A stretch of DNA of 27,625 nt from Psychrobacter sp. (GTDB taxonomy: Bacteria; Pseudomonadota; Gammaproteobacteria; Pseudomonadales; Moraxellaceae): positions 3,809 through 31,433 of the forward strand of contig JAAXIL010000002.1 in assembly GCA_012270355.1 (NCBI GenBank), in the 5' to 3' direction. A model generated the notes under the pieces. The model was not told the DNA's origin and made no database searches. It saw only the letters and a program-made list of their open reading frames with translations. Positions within the stretch are counted from its first letter, which is position 1, and every line of letters begins with the position of its first letter. The translations under genes were made by a program, and so were the position numbers. This document shows, piece by piece, positions 1 through 9,047 of the stretch.

Positions 1-1
1 C

Positions 2-270
2 CGTTGTTTATCCCAGTCCGATGACGCACTAGGAGAGCTATTTCGCCATTGCACGGTTGCCGATGCGTGCAAGCCCCTGTGGTATTAAGACTTCACACCT
101 ATGCAAACGCCTCAAACATCAAACTTCGTCCGACCACGCAAGCCTACTGCCAAACCATGCTGGAAAATCAGCATTTACAAGACTGGATAGCGGATGCTTT
201 GCAAGAAACGTGGATTTTGCAAGAAGATGAAGCGGGGGAAGTTTTGGAGGTAAAAGGCGTTTTGGCATGA
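2..270 (+). pseudogene. Glutathione S-transferase-like 3' fragment, frameshifted
   Basis: This is the 3' end of a gene entering from the left edge. From base 2 one frame reads ...GELFRHCTVADA, resembling the LFG-F-ADA segment of the GST C-terminal helical domain. That frame then hits a TAA at 86-88. The family continuation APVVLRLHTYAN, followed by the helices through QDWIADALQETWILQEDEAG, lies one frame back and ends at the TGA at 268-270. A single missing base near 63-72 would restore one continuous protein. The frame switch is seen directly; the GST assignment rests on the ADA...APVV pattern and the typical C-terminal helix. RHC in place of a more usual GHF also suggests decay. A sequencing error, or a short real ORF starting at the TTG at 49, cannot be excluded. 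Confidence 0.55.
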
Positions 271-272
271 AA

Positions 273-299
273 AAAACCGCCTTAAAATAAGACGGTTTT
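273..299. terminator. Bidirectional rho-independent terminator
   Basis: A 12-bp stem with one mismatch (273-284 with 288-299) encloses a 3-base loop. It has A-rich and T-rich flanks on its two sides, so it can act in both directions. It lies between the converging GST-like fragment and the AGCS symporter and can end both transcripts. Confidence 0.75.
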
Positions 300-324
300 C
301 TATCGCTATAAAAACGATAAACCC

Positions 325-1776
325 TTAGTTATGCTTTAAGTCCTTAGCCTGTTTAACTGCTTTTTTGCCCCACGCACTTAAATCAATGTCCAGTTTTTCA
401 TATTCCTGAGCATCAAACATCGGCACTTTCACCCCTGATTTTAATTGATCGGCAAAATCATCAAGCAAACGCTTGGCACGAGGGAACAACATGATAAGTG
501 CCAACAAGTTTGCCAATGCCAATACGCCCATCAACGGATCCGCAAAGAAGAAGACAGCAGTCGCTTCAGGGGCAACCGCACCCAAAAACAGCACCGCTAC
601 CACCACGATGCGTAGCACCAAAGTTGCCATTTTCGTGTTTTTATTCACCAAAAAGTTAATGGCGTTTTCGCCCATATAATAGTTATACATGATGGAGCTT
701 AGGGCGAATAACAGCAGGGAAATGGTCAAAATGTACTGTGACCAATCGCCCAATTGATGGGTCAATGCTTGCTGTGCCAACACAATGCCGTCAACTTCCG
801 CACCAGGCTGATAAACCCCACTGAGCAAAATCATAAAGGCAGTGGCACTACACACGATGATGGTATCGATAAACACCGATAGCGACTGTGAGATGCCCTG
901 ACTAACGGGATGCGTGGCATAAGCCGTTGCCGCAATGTTGGGGGCAGAACCAAGTCCCGCTTCGTTAGAGAATAGACCCCGTTTCATGCCCTGCTCAATG
1001 GCAACACCGATGCCACCGCCTACCACAGACTCAATACCAAACGCATTTTTGACAATCATGACCAGCAAGGCAGGCAATTCGGTGATATTAATGCCAATAA
1101 TGATTAATGCCATGGCTATATAGATAAGAGCCATAATGGGAATAACCACGTCCGCGACTTTGGCGATGCGTTGAATGCCACCAAACACGATGAAACCACC
1201 GGCAATCACCAGTACGATGCCCGAAATCCAACGGGTAATACCAAAGCTTTCAAGAGCAGAGCCTGCCACCGTGTTGCCCTGAAACGCCACGAAACCAATG
1301 GAAAACGACAACAACAACGAGATGGCATAAATGACCGCAAGCCATTTATAATCCTTACCCAATCCGTGCAAAATATAAGTCGCAGGACCGCCTCGAAAGT
1401 TGCCTTCGCTGTCTTTTCGCTTATAGAGCTGGGCGAGGCTACATTCGACAATACTGGTCATCATGCCGATAAGCGCCACGAGCCACATCCAAAACACTGC
1501 CCCTGGCCCGCCAAGTGAGATGGCAACCGCCACGCCAGCAATGTTACCACCGCCCACACGTCCGCCAATGGATACCAGCAAGGCTTGACGATCACTGATA
1601 CCTTCTTCGCACGCCTCGGACTTTTTAAACACAGAAAACATACGCTTAAAATATCTAAACTGAGCGAACCTGCCGACAATCGTAAACAGCAAACCAAAGA
1701 TAACCAGCATGGGAACGAGTGCCCAGCCCCACGTTAAATCGCCGATTTGGGCAAAAAATGCCTGAATGAGTTCCAT
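325..1776 (-). CDS. Sodium:alanine symporter family protein (AGCS)
   Basis: This is a 483-residue integral inner-membrane protein of the alanine or glycine:cation symporter family (AlsT/DagA/YaaJ type), which takes up small neutral amino acids with Na+ or H+. Family signatures are visible: GGRVGGGNIAGVA near residue 51, GGPGAVFWMW, the FRGGPATYIL segment, and GLFSNEAGLGSAPN in the middle. About ten hydrophobic segments run along the protein, and a hydrophilic tail ends it. Length is normal for the family (about 450-500). The ATG at 1776 is preceded by AAAGGGA at a suitable distance. It lies downstream of rne on the same strand but beyond the rne terminator, so it is probably its own unit. The exact substrate (alanine, glycine or serine) cannot be told from sequence. 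Confidence 0.93.
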   Translation of the reverse strand: MELIQAFFAQIGDLTWGWALVPMLVIFGLLFTIVGRFAQFRYFKRMFSVFKKSEACEEGISDRQALLVSIGGRVGGGNIAGVAVAISLGGPGAVFWMWLVALIGMMTSIVECSLAQLYKRKDSEGNFRGGPATYILHGLGKDYKWLAVIYAISLLLSFSIGFVAFQGNTVAGSALESFGITRWISGIVLVIAGGFIVFGGIQRIAKVADVVIPIMALIYIAMALIIIGINITELPALLVMIVKNAFGIESVVGGGIGVAIEQGMKRGLFSNEAGLGSAPNIAATAYATHPVSQGISQSLSVFIDTIIVCSATAFMILLSGVYQPGAEVDGIVLAQQALTHQLGDWSQYILTISLLLFALSSIMYNYYMGENAINFLVNKNTKMATLVLRIVVVAVLFLGAVAPEATAVFFFADPLMGVLALANLLALIMLFPRAKRLLDDFADQLKSGVKVPMFDAQEYEKLDIDLSAWGKKAVKQAKDLKHN

Positions 1777-1843
1777 GATTTTCCCTTTATGTCCAATATA
1801 TATAATGCCAACTACAACGAGTATAACAAATCAGAAATAAAAA

Positions 1844-1867
1844 AAATCACGGCATGTACCGTGATTT
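1844..1867 (-). terminator. rho-independent terminator of rne
   Basis: A perfect 9-bp stem (1844-1852 with 1859-1867) has a 6-base loop. On the minus strand it is followed by a run of eight T. It lies about 20 bases past the TAA at 1888-1890, which is the ancestral rne stop, not the amber at 2146. Its position therefore supports the view that rne originally extended to 1888. Confidence 0.8.
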
Positions 1868-1887
1868 CTTTATTTAACAACCTCGCC

Positions 1888-2145
1888 TTACTCGCCCTTA
1901 TCTTCATCCGATTTGCGACGGCGAGAAGCTGGCACCTTTTTCGGCTTGGGAGCAACCAAGTTCAAGATGCTGGCTGTACCGCTAGCCATTTGTCCTGCCA
2001 CATTTTCAATCATCGAACGGTAGGTTTCGGGCGTGGTCGTTGCTTTCTCGCTTGGCTGTTCATCCGCTTGTTCCTTCGCTAAAGGTGACTCATCGCTTTT
2101 ATCGTCGCCACTTTTCCCATCTTCAGTCGAATGTGCATTGTCAAT
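1888..2145 (-). pseudogene. rne: Stranded in-frame 3' end of rne after an amber codon
   Basis: Directly downstream of the TAG at 2146-2148, the same reading frame continues for 85 sense codons to a TAA at 1888-1890. The translated tail begins IDNAHSTEDGKSGDDK. It passes through an acidic linker to a conserved-looking block (ETYRSMIENVAGQMASGTA, then SILNLVAPKPKKVPASRRRK) and ends SDEDKGE. Its acidic/basic, low-complexity style matches the preceding RNase E tail, and the gene's terminator follows immediately. I infer that this was the C-terminus of RNase E, separated by a nonsense change (for example CAG to TAG). It would be translated only if the amber is suppressed, or if the stop is a sequencing error. 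Confidence 0.75.
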
Positions 2146-5100
2146 CTATTCGCTGTGATGGGGTGAGGTCAACGCAGAAGCTGGAGCTTGCTCATCATCA
2201 GCGATTTGAGCTTGCACCGACTTTGGCTCTATATCGCTCGCACCTTTCGTGTCTGCATCCTTCACATCTTTATCTTGAGAAGGTGCATCTGTCACAATGG
2301 CTTCGGCTTGCTCAGCGACGGACATGAGTACATCAAATGGCTGATTGAGCGTTTGTAAAAATGCCATTTCGGTTTTGCCACTCGCAATCAAGTCCTTACC
2401 CACGTCGCCCAGCACTCGTTCAACGAGTTGTCCTGTCGTCAAGCTCAAAAGCTCTTGCATGACCTCAAGCGGACTTAAAGGGTTGGCAGAGTTTGCCTGT
2501 CCTTCTGATGATTCAACCGAGGGATTAGCTGACGTTGTTGCATCAACATTTACCTCGTTTTTATCAGCCTGATTGGCTTTATTATCAACATCATTATCGA
2601 CAAAATCAGGGTGCTGACCTCGGGGATCATTGCTCGCACGTTTACCGATTGGGCGTGGCATCACTTCAGTTTTGCCTTGCTCGGCTTGGGTCATGGCAAC
2701 GGGAGCAGTCATCACCGCAAATTGTGTCAGTTCACTTGCCGACAATGGTTCATAGCCATAGTTAACAAAGCTAAATTGTTCTACGTCATCAGCACTCGAT
2801 GCCGTATTGGTTTGAACATCGTTTGCTGTTGCTTCTTGCGAGGTTTGTCCCACCGTCGCCAACGCTTGCAAGAAACTGGCAATCACGCCATCGTTTTCGA
2901 TGCGAGATGCACCATCGTCAAACACACTGACGATAAACTCGCCTACTGTCCCAACTATTAGCGTGGGCTCTTTTGTTTTACTCGCAGGCTGCTCACTTGA
3001 CTGACCTTCCTGACCTTTAGATTGTTCAACCTGATGCTTGGCTCGCACCACACGGGGGTCATTGCTGGCTTGCCCATACTTTTGAGCAGTCACATAACGT
3101 TCGGCAAACACATCTTGCTCAGTAAAGTCCAAAGATTTCCCGCTGATCCGTTCATTGCTTGTAGCTACATCATCAGAATTTTGTGCCACCGCATCATGCG
3201 TTGTCTTGGTCTGCGATGACGTTGACGATTCTTTTGTCACCGTATCTGACGCTCTTTCTGCCTGCTCTGTTCGCTCACTGGGTTTTTGTTTAACAGGTTT
3301 GCTATCATCAAGCGATAGATGTACCACGTCTTGCTCTTTAAGCGGGCTTGGTGCTTGGTTGACCCGTAAGTTCACCTCATCAGGATTGGATGATTTATGC
3401 TCGGACTTTGTCTTGGCAGTCTGCTTGTCTTTGCTAGTTTGGTTGCTCGCTTGACCACTGTCCTTACTGCTCTCTTTGTCGAATGGACGAGCCTCACCCC
3501 GTTCTACCGCCCCACGTGAGTCACGGCGACTGTTTGGCTCACGTTTGGGCAAATCATTTTTCTGGTCTTTGCGAGCGTCTTGTTGCGAACGGTCATCTGA
3601 TTTACTGCTGGACTTATCTGACTTACGCTCTGATTTTGAATCAGAACGATCGGACTTACGAGAGCGACGGTCATTTTTGCGATTACGACCTTTGCCTTTA
3701 CGGTCTTTATGATGACGCTCATCATCTCGCGACTCATCTTGTGAATCGTCGCTCTGCTCAGAGGTTTGAGCGTTTGAAGTGGTAGCAGGTGTACTGGCGA
3801 GTTGCCCGAACATGCCACGACTTTGTCCGCCTGCATTCACAATGGCTTCAATGGCTTCTGCCGCATCGGCACTGCTCACGGTTTGTGCAGTTTGAGCTTG
3901 CGGGGTTGGGGCAAACAGATTGGATAACCATGCCACTGCCTCAGGTTTAGCTTGGGTCTGGGCTGGGTTAGAGGCAACTTGAGTGGCAGACTGATTGGCG
4001 GAAGAACGCTGAGTATCCGAATCCCGCTCTTTTCGCTGATTTGACTGCTTTTGATTATGTGAGGTTTGTTTCGACGACTGCTTTGGCGTTGCACCGTGCT
4101 GGCTATTCTGATTGCCATTTACCCCAGCCTCTGGATTAGTCCGAGGCGGACGAGTTGGTTGTTGCTCAGGGCGTTCGGTTTCTGACGTTTGCCAGTTGAC
4201 CTCATAGCCTCTATCTACGGTTTCTTGCAGTTGCGTATCAGTCACCCGCTCATAGCTGGACGGGGCGAAACCATGATGGTTAAAATGCAAATTGAAGTTA
4301 GGCGATTCAAGGTGAGCATGGGGTAAAATGGTGATGCGAGTGCCACTGTCCTGCTCAAGATAGACCAAACTTTCTCGTTTTTCATTGAGCAAAAATGCCG
4401 CAATATCCGTAGGCACTTCTGCCTGCAACTCACCATGTCGCTCACGCAAAGCGATTTGCTCAATTTGCCGCATGATGGACAACGACAACGACCGCAAGTC
4501 CCGAATCATGCCATTGCCATTGCATCGGGGGCAAATGTAACCTGTGGATTCCTCAAGCGACGGACGCAACCGCTGACGGCTCATTTCCATCAAGCCAAAG
4601 CGAGAAATCTCACCAAATTGCACCCGTGCACGGTCATAACGGGTGGCATCGACAAGGCGTTTTTCGACATCTTTTTGATGTTTACTGCCACTCATGTCGA
4701 TAAAGTCGATGACGATGAGTCCCCCCATGTCACGCAAACGCAATTGACGGGCAATTTCATCTGCCGCTTCGAGGTTGGTATGATATGCCGTTTCCGACAC
4801 ATCCGCCCCTTTGGTCGAGCGAGCCGAGTTGATGTCAATCGACACCAAAGCTTCGGTTTGGTCAATCACAATCGAACCGCCCGACGGCAATCGCACTTCC
4901 CGCTGATAGGCGGTTTCGATTTGTTTTTCGATGCCAAAGCGAGAGAACATCGGCTCATAATCGGTGTATTTGCGTAGCTTATCAATTTGCTTAGGCATGA
5001 CGGCTCGAACGAAGGTTTCCGCCTCAGCAAAGGCATCTTCGTTATCAATCCAAATCTCGCTAATGTCGTCTCGCAAATAATCCCGTACCGCACGGGTGAC

Positions 5101-5730
5101 CACGCCTGCTTCTTGATGCACAAGACGGGGCGACGGGTAATTTTTGTTTTGTTCGCCAATCGCCTGCCAAATGTTGAGCAAGTGATTGAGGTCGTGTTGC
5201 ATGTCTTCTTGCGTTTTGCCAATGCCTGAGGTGCGAATGATGACGCTCATGCTTTTGGGCATGTCCAAATTTCTAAGCATTTGCTTCATGTCGTCTCGCA
5301 TTTTGCCCGAAATCTGGCGAGAAATACCGCCACCTTTGGGGTTATTTGGCATCAGTACCAAATAGCGTCCCGCCAGCGACACATAAGTGGACAACGCCGC
5401 ACCCTTGTTGCCCCGCTCTTCTTTTTCGACTTGCACAATCAGTTCATCGCCCTCTTTGATGAGCTTTTTAATATTCTCATCCCGAGGGTTGCCGTTTAGG
5501 TATTCGCTGGCGATTTCCCGAATCGGCAAAAATCCTTGACGCTGTGAGCCATACTCGACAAACACCGCCTCAAGCGATGGTTCAACACGGGTCACGTGCC
5601 CTTTATAAATGTTGGATTTTTTTTGCTCACGGGTGCGATTTTCTAAGTCAAAATCGTAAAGGTGATTGTCTTTGCATCGAGCCACTCGAATCTCTTCGGC
5701 GTGCGTGGCGTTGATTAAAATGCGTTTCAT
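2146..5730 (-). CDS. rne: Ribonuclease E, C-terminally truncated by an amber codon
   Basis: This is the endoribonuclease that starts mRNA decay, processes rRNA and tRNA precursors and scaffolds the degradosome; 1194 residues are translated before the TAG. The start chosen is the ATG at 5730 (MKRILINATHAEE, the canonical RNase E N-terminus), preceded by AGGA; an upstream in-frame start at 5757 lacks this support. The S1 domain is about residues 36-120. Catalytic aspartates are D299 (SIDINSAR) and D342 (IVIDFIDM), and the zinc-link CPRC is C400/C403, so the catalytic half is intact. From about 520 on the protein is low complexity. It has an arginine/lysine-rich RNA-binding-like stretch near 670-710 and two ASNDPR motifs (888-893 and 1032-1037). 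It is divergent from rluC, as in Escherichia coli. The frame continues 85 codons past the stop to the real terminator, so this copy is probably a recently truncated allele. Confidence 0.93.
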   Translation of the reverse strand: MKRILINATHAEEIRVARCKDNHLYDFDLENRTREQKKSNIYKGHVTRVEPSLEAVFVEYGSQRQGFLPIREIASEYLNGNPRDENIKKLIKEGDELIVQVEKEERGNKGAALSTYVSLAGRYLVLMPNNPKGGGISRQISGKMRDDMKQMLRNLDMPKSMSVIIRTSGIGKTQEDMQHDLNHLLNIWQAIGEQNKNYPSPRLVHQEAGVVTRAVRDYLRDDISEIWIDNEDAFAEAETFVRAVMPKQIDKLRKYTDYEPMFSRFGIEKQIETAYQREVRLPSGGSIVIDQTEALVSIDINSARSTKGADVSETAYHTNLEAADEIARQLRLRDMGGLIVIDFIDMSGSKHQKDVEKRLVDATRYDRARVQFGEISRFGLMEMSRQRLRPSLEESTGYICPRCNGNGMIRDLRSLSLSIMRQIEQIALRERHGELQAEVPTDIAAFLLNEKRESLVYLEQDSGTRITILPHAHLESPNFNLHFNHHGFAPSSYERVTDTQLQETVDRGYEVNWQTSETERPEQQPTRPPRTNPEAGVNGNQNSQHGATPKQSSKQTSHNQKQSNQRKERDSDTQRSSANQSATQVASNPAQTQAKPEAVAWLSNLFAPTPQAQTAQTVSSADAAEAIEAIVNAGGQSRGMFGQLASTPATTSNAQTSEQSDDSQDESRDDERHHKDRKGKGRNRKNDRRSRKSDRSDSKSERKSDKSSSKSDDRSQQDARKDQKNDLPKREPNSRRDSRGAVERGEARPFDKESSKDSGQASNQTSKDKQTAKTKSEHKSSNPDEVNLRVNQAPSPLKEQDVVHLSLDDSKPVKQKPSERTEQAERASDTVTKESSTSSQTKTTHDAVAQNSDDVATSNERISGKSLDFTEQDVFAERYVTAQKYGQASNDPRVVRAKHQVEQSKGQEGQSSEQPASKTKEPTLIVGTVGEFIVSVFDDGASRIENDGVIASFLQALATVGQTSQEATANDVQTNTASSADDVEQFSFVNYGYEPLSASELTQFAVMTAPVAMTQAEQGKTEVMPRPIGKRASNDPRGQHPDFVDNDVDNKANQADKNEVNVDATTSANPSVESSEGQANSANPLSPLEVMQELLSLTTGQLVERVLGDVGKDLIASGKTEMAFLQTLNQPFDVLMSVAEQAEAIVTDAPSQDKDVKDADTKGASDIEPKSVQAQIADDEQAPASALTSPHHSE

Positions 5731-6727
5731 GGTGTGTCCTAATTTTAGTGACCGCAAACGTTATGGGTTTGCGGTGAAAAATTGGCACATGGGATGAGTC
5801 GGGATGACGCATAAAAGCGACATCAGTGGATGGAAGGAATAGGTAGGCAGACTTAAACCAGTTAATAATTTGTTAAAAATAAATGACATATTAACGAATC
5901 ATTATAAGGTTTAGCAGTTAGCTAGCAGTAAATAGAAATTAAATAACAGACAAACAAGGCTCAAATTGATTCAAATTATCTAAGTATTAAATATAAAAAA
6001 ATTAGTTTAACATCAATAAAATAACAGTCGATGACCGCACTTGCACTGCTGACATCATCTTACCTTTGGATTTTATGACCACTATCATCCATCAACCTTT
6101 ACTTTTTAACCCATATGAACCTACGGCAAAACAATACACGCCAAAACGGTACTGCTATTTTGCACTGCCCTTGCTATGACGCTAACCTTAATCATTATGC
6201 TAAATGAACTGATACTCAGATAGGGTCGTAAATCCTATTGTCTGGCATTTATCTGACTAGGGCTACTAGGGCTAACTTTATTTATAAGCAATTGATTTGA
6301 CCTTGCACATCAAATCTATCGGGTTCAGGTTGGTTATATTGGTCGTCTCTTATTCTCTTATTAACTGTTGTCAATTGGGGTGCTAAGTACAAGTCAAATA
6401 ACCTTATAAGACGGGGCTTATATGGCAAACTGGACACTTATTTTAAATCAACGTCGCCATCTAGCATGCGACATCGCCAAACCAGTTTGACCGCCTCACA
6501 AAGTTATCAAGCCTATCGGGCAACCCATTGAACACTGCTTTACCTATTCAACGCATCTTGACGCACAACACCGTGTGACAATTTTTCAATGTTGAATATG
6601 ATAGAAAATATTTTGGGGCTAACAACGCTAAATTCATCTATTGGCAAACTTAGCCATACTAGCGTGCTAGACTATAGCAAATTATCGCATCCAACACCAT
6701 CAAAATTCATAGCCCACATTTTTCTAT
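5731..6727. other. Non-coding rne-rluC divergent intergenic region
   Basis: About 1 kb lies between the divergent starts of rne and rluC with no convincing ORF on either strand. It is AT-rich, and most of it shows no recognisable gene or RNA family by eye. It must carry both promoters. In E. coli the same gap holds a long rne 5' leader through which RNase E represses its own synthesis, so a structured leader here is likely by analogy. Visible pieces are a hairpin just upstream of the rne ribosome-binding site, a TATAAT facing rne at 5901-5906 without a good -35, a TTGACA facing rne at 6369-6374 with a weak -10 16 bases away, and a tandem CTAGGGCTA pair near 6257-6274. Confidence 0.6.
5751..5775 (-). 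promoter_or_regulatory. Hairpin in rne 5' leader next to the RBS
   Basis: A perfect 9-bp inverted repeat (5751-5759 with 5767-5775) has a 7-base loop and ends 21 bases upstream of the rne ATG. There is no T-run on the rne side, so it is not a terminator. Its placement in the untranslated leader fits a structural element for RNase E autoregulation; that role is inferred from the E. coli rne leader. Confidence 0.5.
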
Positions 6728-7777
6728 ATGTCTAATTCCGCTCACAATCCTCATCACTCAAAGCCCAATAGCAAAAATCATCCCCAATCTGCTGATGCGG
6801 ACATTGCCAATTTTGAGCAGGTCAACTATTTGGAAGTGACCCGCAACCAGCATGAGCAACGCCTTGACAACTTTTTGCTGGCTCGGCTTAAAGGGTTGCC
6901 CCGCTCGCATGTGTATAACCTTATTCGTTCGGATGAAGTACGGGTCAATAACAAACGGTGCAAACCGCACGATAAACTGTATCGAGGTGACGTGGTTCGC
7001 ATCGCCCCCGTTCGCCTTGCCACTCGTGCCAAACCCATCATTAGCCAAGAATTTGCTGATGGCTTACTAGAACGAATTGTCTATGAAGACGAAGGATTAT
7101 TAGTGCTAAATAAACCGTCGGGAATGGCGGTGCACGGCGGTAGTGGCGTGGATTTTGGCGTGATTGAAGCCATACGAGAAGCCACAGGCAAGTCGTACTT
7201 GGAGCTGGTGCATCGCATTGACAAAGATACGTCAGGACTATTGATGATTGCCAAAAAACGCTCGACGCTCAAGACTTTACAACAGCATTTGCGAGACAAA
7301 ACTATCCAAAAACATTATCTATGCGTGGTGCAAGGACAACCTGTGTTGGATGAGTTTTTGATTGATGCTCCACTACGTCGTTACACGTTGCCAAACGGCG
7401 AACGACGAGTGAAGGTAGATGACAACACAAAAAAAGGCGACAAGTCAGGCGATGCAAAACCCAGCCAAACCCAGTGCAAAGTGCTAAAACGCTTTGAATT
7501 ATCAGGGCAAGCGGTCAGTTTGATTCAAGCCAGTCCGCTGACAGGACGCACGCATCAAATTCGGGTGCATTTGGCTCATCTTGGGCATCCGTTATTGGGT
7601 GATGACAAATATCACCCGACTTGGATTGCGGGTTGGATTGAAGGTAACGGGCAAGCATTTGCCGACGTTAGGCGACTTTGCTTGCACGCTTGGCAACTTG
7701 AAATTCCTGACTATGAAGTAATTGAAGCCGAATTGCCTGAGGATATGGCTCAATATGCAAAATATTTATTACCATAG
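6728..7777 (+). CDS. rluC: 23S rRNA pseudouridine synthase (RluC type)
   Basis: This 349-residue member of the RluA family converts uridines of 23S rRNA to pseudouridine; E. coli RluC modifies positions 955, 2504 and 2580. A hydrophilic N-terminal extension of about 35 residues precedes an S4 RNA-binding domain (about 42-100, with RLDNFLLARL and VRVNNKRCKP). The catalytic domain carries HRIDKDTSG, with the catalytic aspartate at D165, then LTGRTHQIRVH near 275 and GHPLLGDDKY. The gene is divergent from rne, the same neighbourhood as in E. coli, which favours RluC over RluA or RluD. The ATG at 6728 has no clear Shine-Dalgarno sequence, so the exact start is less certain; a later start would shorten only the disordered extension. 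Confidence 0.92.
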   Translation: MSNSAHNPHHSKPNSKNHPQSADADIANFEQVNYLEVTRNQHEQRLDNFLLARLKGLPRSHVYNLIRSDEVRVNNKRCKPHDKLYRGDVVRIAPVRLATRAKPIISQEFADGLLERIVYEDEGLLVLNKPSGMAVHGGSGVDFGVIEAIREATGKSYLELVHRIDKDTSGLLMIAKKRSTLKTLQQHLRDKTIQKHYLCVVQGQPVLDEFLIDAPLRRYTLPNGERRVKVDDNTKKGDKSGDAKPSQTQCKVLKRFELSGQAVSLIQASPLTGRTHQIRVHLAHLGHPLLGDDKYHPTWIAGWIEGNGQAFADVRRLCLHAWQLEIPDYEVIEAELPEDMAQYAKYLLP

Positions 7778-7886
7778 AAACTATAAACTAAGTATCTAGA
7801 AGCGAAGTACCTATGAGCGAAGTCAAGCGAAAACGGGCGACTCGGAACTTATTTAAGTCACTCAGCCATTGGATATTTAAAGACCC

Positions 7887-9047
7887 CTAAACCAACACTT
7901 TTAACGCCTCGATTAACCGTTTTAATTGCTCACTGGTTCCGACGCTGATTCGCAAATACTCATCAATCCGAGGCTTGGCAAAGTGCCGTACGATAATCCC
8001 TTGTTCTCTGAGTGCCAATGCCACCGCCTCGGCATCGCCATCTAACAAAGTTGTCGGCACTTTGGCAAACACAAAATTGGCTTGTGATGGCAATACCTCA
8101 AAGCCTAGCTTTGCCAGTTCACTCGCCAACGTCTCTCGCAATGTGATGACCTGCTGGCAAACTTTGGCAAAATACGCCTCATCCTGCACGCTCGCCATCG
8201 CCCCTGCTTGAGCCAATCTATCAAGCGGATAGCTATTAAAGCTGTTTTTCATACGGGTCAATGCTTCAATGAGAGACGCATCGGCAAACGCCATCCCCAC
8301 TCGTAACCCTGCCAATGAGCGAGACTTTGAAAAGGTTTGTGTTACCACTAAATTGTCAAACTCTTTTACCAACGCCACTGCCGAAGGGCTATTGCCCTGC
8401 TTGCTTTCATCACTATCCGTAGCAAAATCGATATACGCCTCATCAATCACCACCACCGCATTCGGGTGCTCACTCGCCAGCTTACGAATGGCATCGAGCC
8501 CAAGCAACAACCCTGTCGGGGCATTAGGATTAGCGATAATAATTCCGCAACAGGGTTGACGATAAGCGTCAGAATCAATTGAAAAATCGTCACTCAGCGG
8601 AATTTTCACCATATGCACACCAAACGTTTCAGCGTACACAGGATAAAAGCTGTAACTGATATCGGGAGCAAGTAGCGGGCGTTCTTTCATAAAAAAGCAG
8701 GCAAACACCAACGCCAAAACCTCGTCTGAACCATTGCCGACAAAGACATTGCTTGCATCAATGCCATGCTCATGGTGCAAGTTTGCCAATGCCTCCCGAA
8801 GTCCATCGGACTCAGGGTCAGGATATAACCGCAACGCATCCGCCCCGTTTGTCAGTATCGCCTCAACCGCTTGCCCAACTTTAGGCGATGGCGGATAAGG
8901 GTTTTCATTGGTGTTGAGCTTGCACAAATGATCATGCTTGGGCTGTTCACCCGGCACATACGGCGAGAGGTTGCGGGCTTTGGTTGACCACAACCGAGTA
9001 TCAATTTTGGGTGAGGGCTGAGCAGAAGTAACAGGCGTGTTGGACAT
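7887..9047 (-). CDS. hisC: Histidinol-phosphate aminotransferase
   Basis: This PLP-dependent class I/II aminotransferase interconverts imidazole-acetol phosphate and histidinol phosphate in histidine synthesis. It has 386 residues from the ATG at 9047; a GTG at 9068 would add seven residues, and neither start has a clear ribosome-binding site. Features seen are ARNLSPYVPGEQP near the N-terminus, LNTNENPYPPSP, ANPNAPTG, VVVIDEAYIDF at about 198-208, and the PLP-binding lysine K241 within TFSKSRSLAGLRVG. Length is somewhat above the usual 350-370 because of an N-terminal extension. It stands alone, converging with rluC and divergent from the phosphatase, not in a his operon. Related aminotransferases can also act on aromatic substrates, so secondary specificity is open. 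Confidence 0.93.
   Translation of the reverse strand: MSNTPVTSAQPSPKIDTRLWSTKARNLSPYVPGEQPKHDHLCKLNTNENPYPPSPKVGQAVEAILTNGADALRLYPDPESDGLREALANLHHEHGIDASNVFVGNGSDEVLALVFACFFMKERPLLAPDISYSFYPVYAETFGVHMVKIPLSDDFSIDSDAYRQPCCGIIIANPNAPTGLLLGLDAIRKLASEHPNAVVVIDEAYIDFATDSDESKQGNSPSAVALVKEFDNLVVTQTFSKSRSLAGLRVGMAFADASLIEALTRMKNSFNSYPLDRLAQAGAMASVQDEAYFAKVCQQVITLRETLASELAKLGFEVLPSQANFVFAKVPTTLLDGDAEAVALALREQGIIVRHFAKPRIDEYLRISVGTSEQLKRLIEALKVLV

Noticed and set aside
4435..4977. 180-codon plus-strand open frame inside rne
   Set aside because: It is antisense to the conserved catalytic part of RNase E, has no ribosome-binding site and its translation has no family features; it is a shadow frame.
7798..7840. 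Three AGCGAA repeats between rluC and hisC
   Set aside because: They are short, unevenly spaced (15 and 11 bases) and without dyad structure; not a CRISPR array or a clear regulator site.
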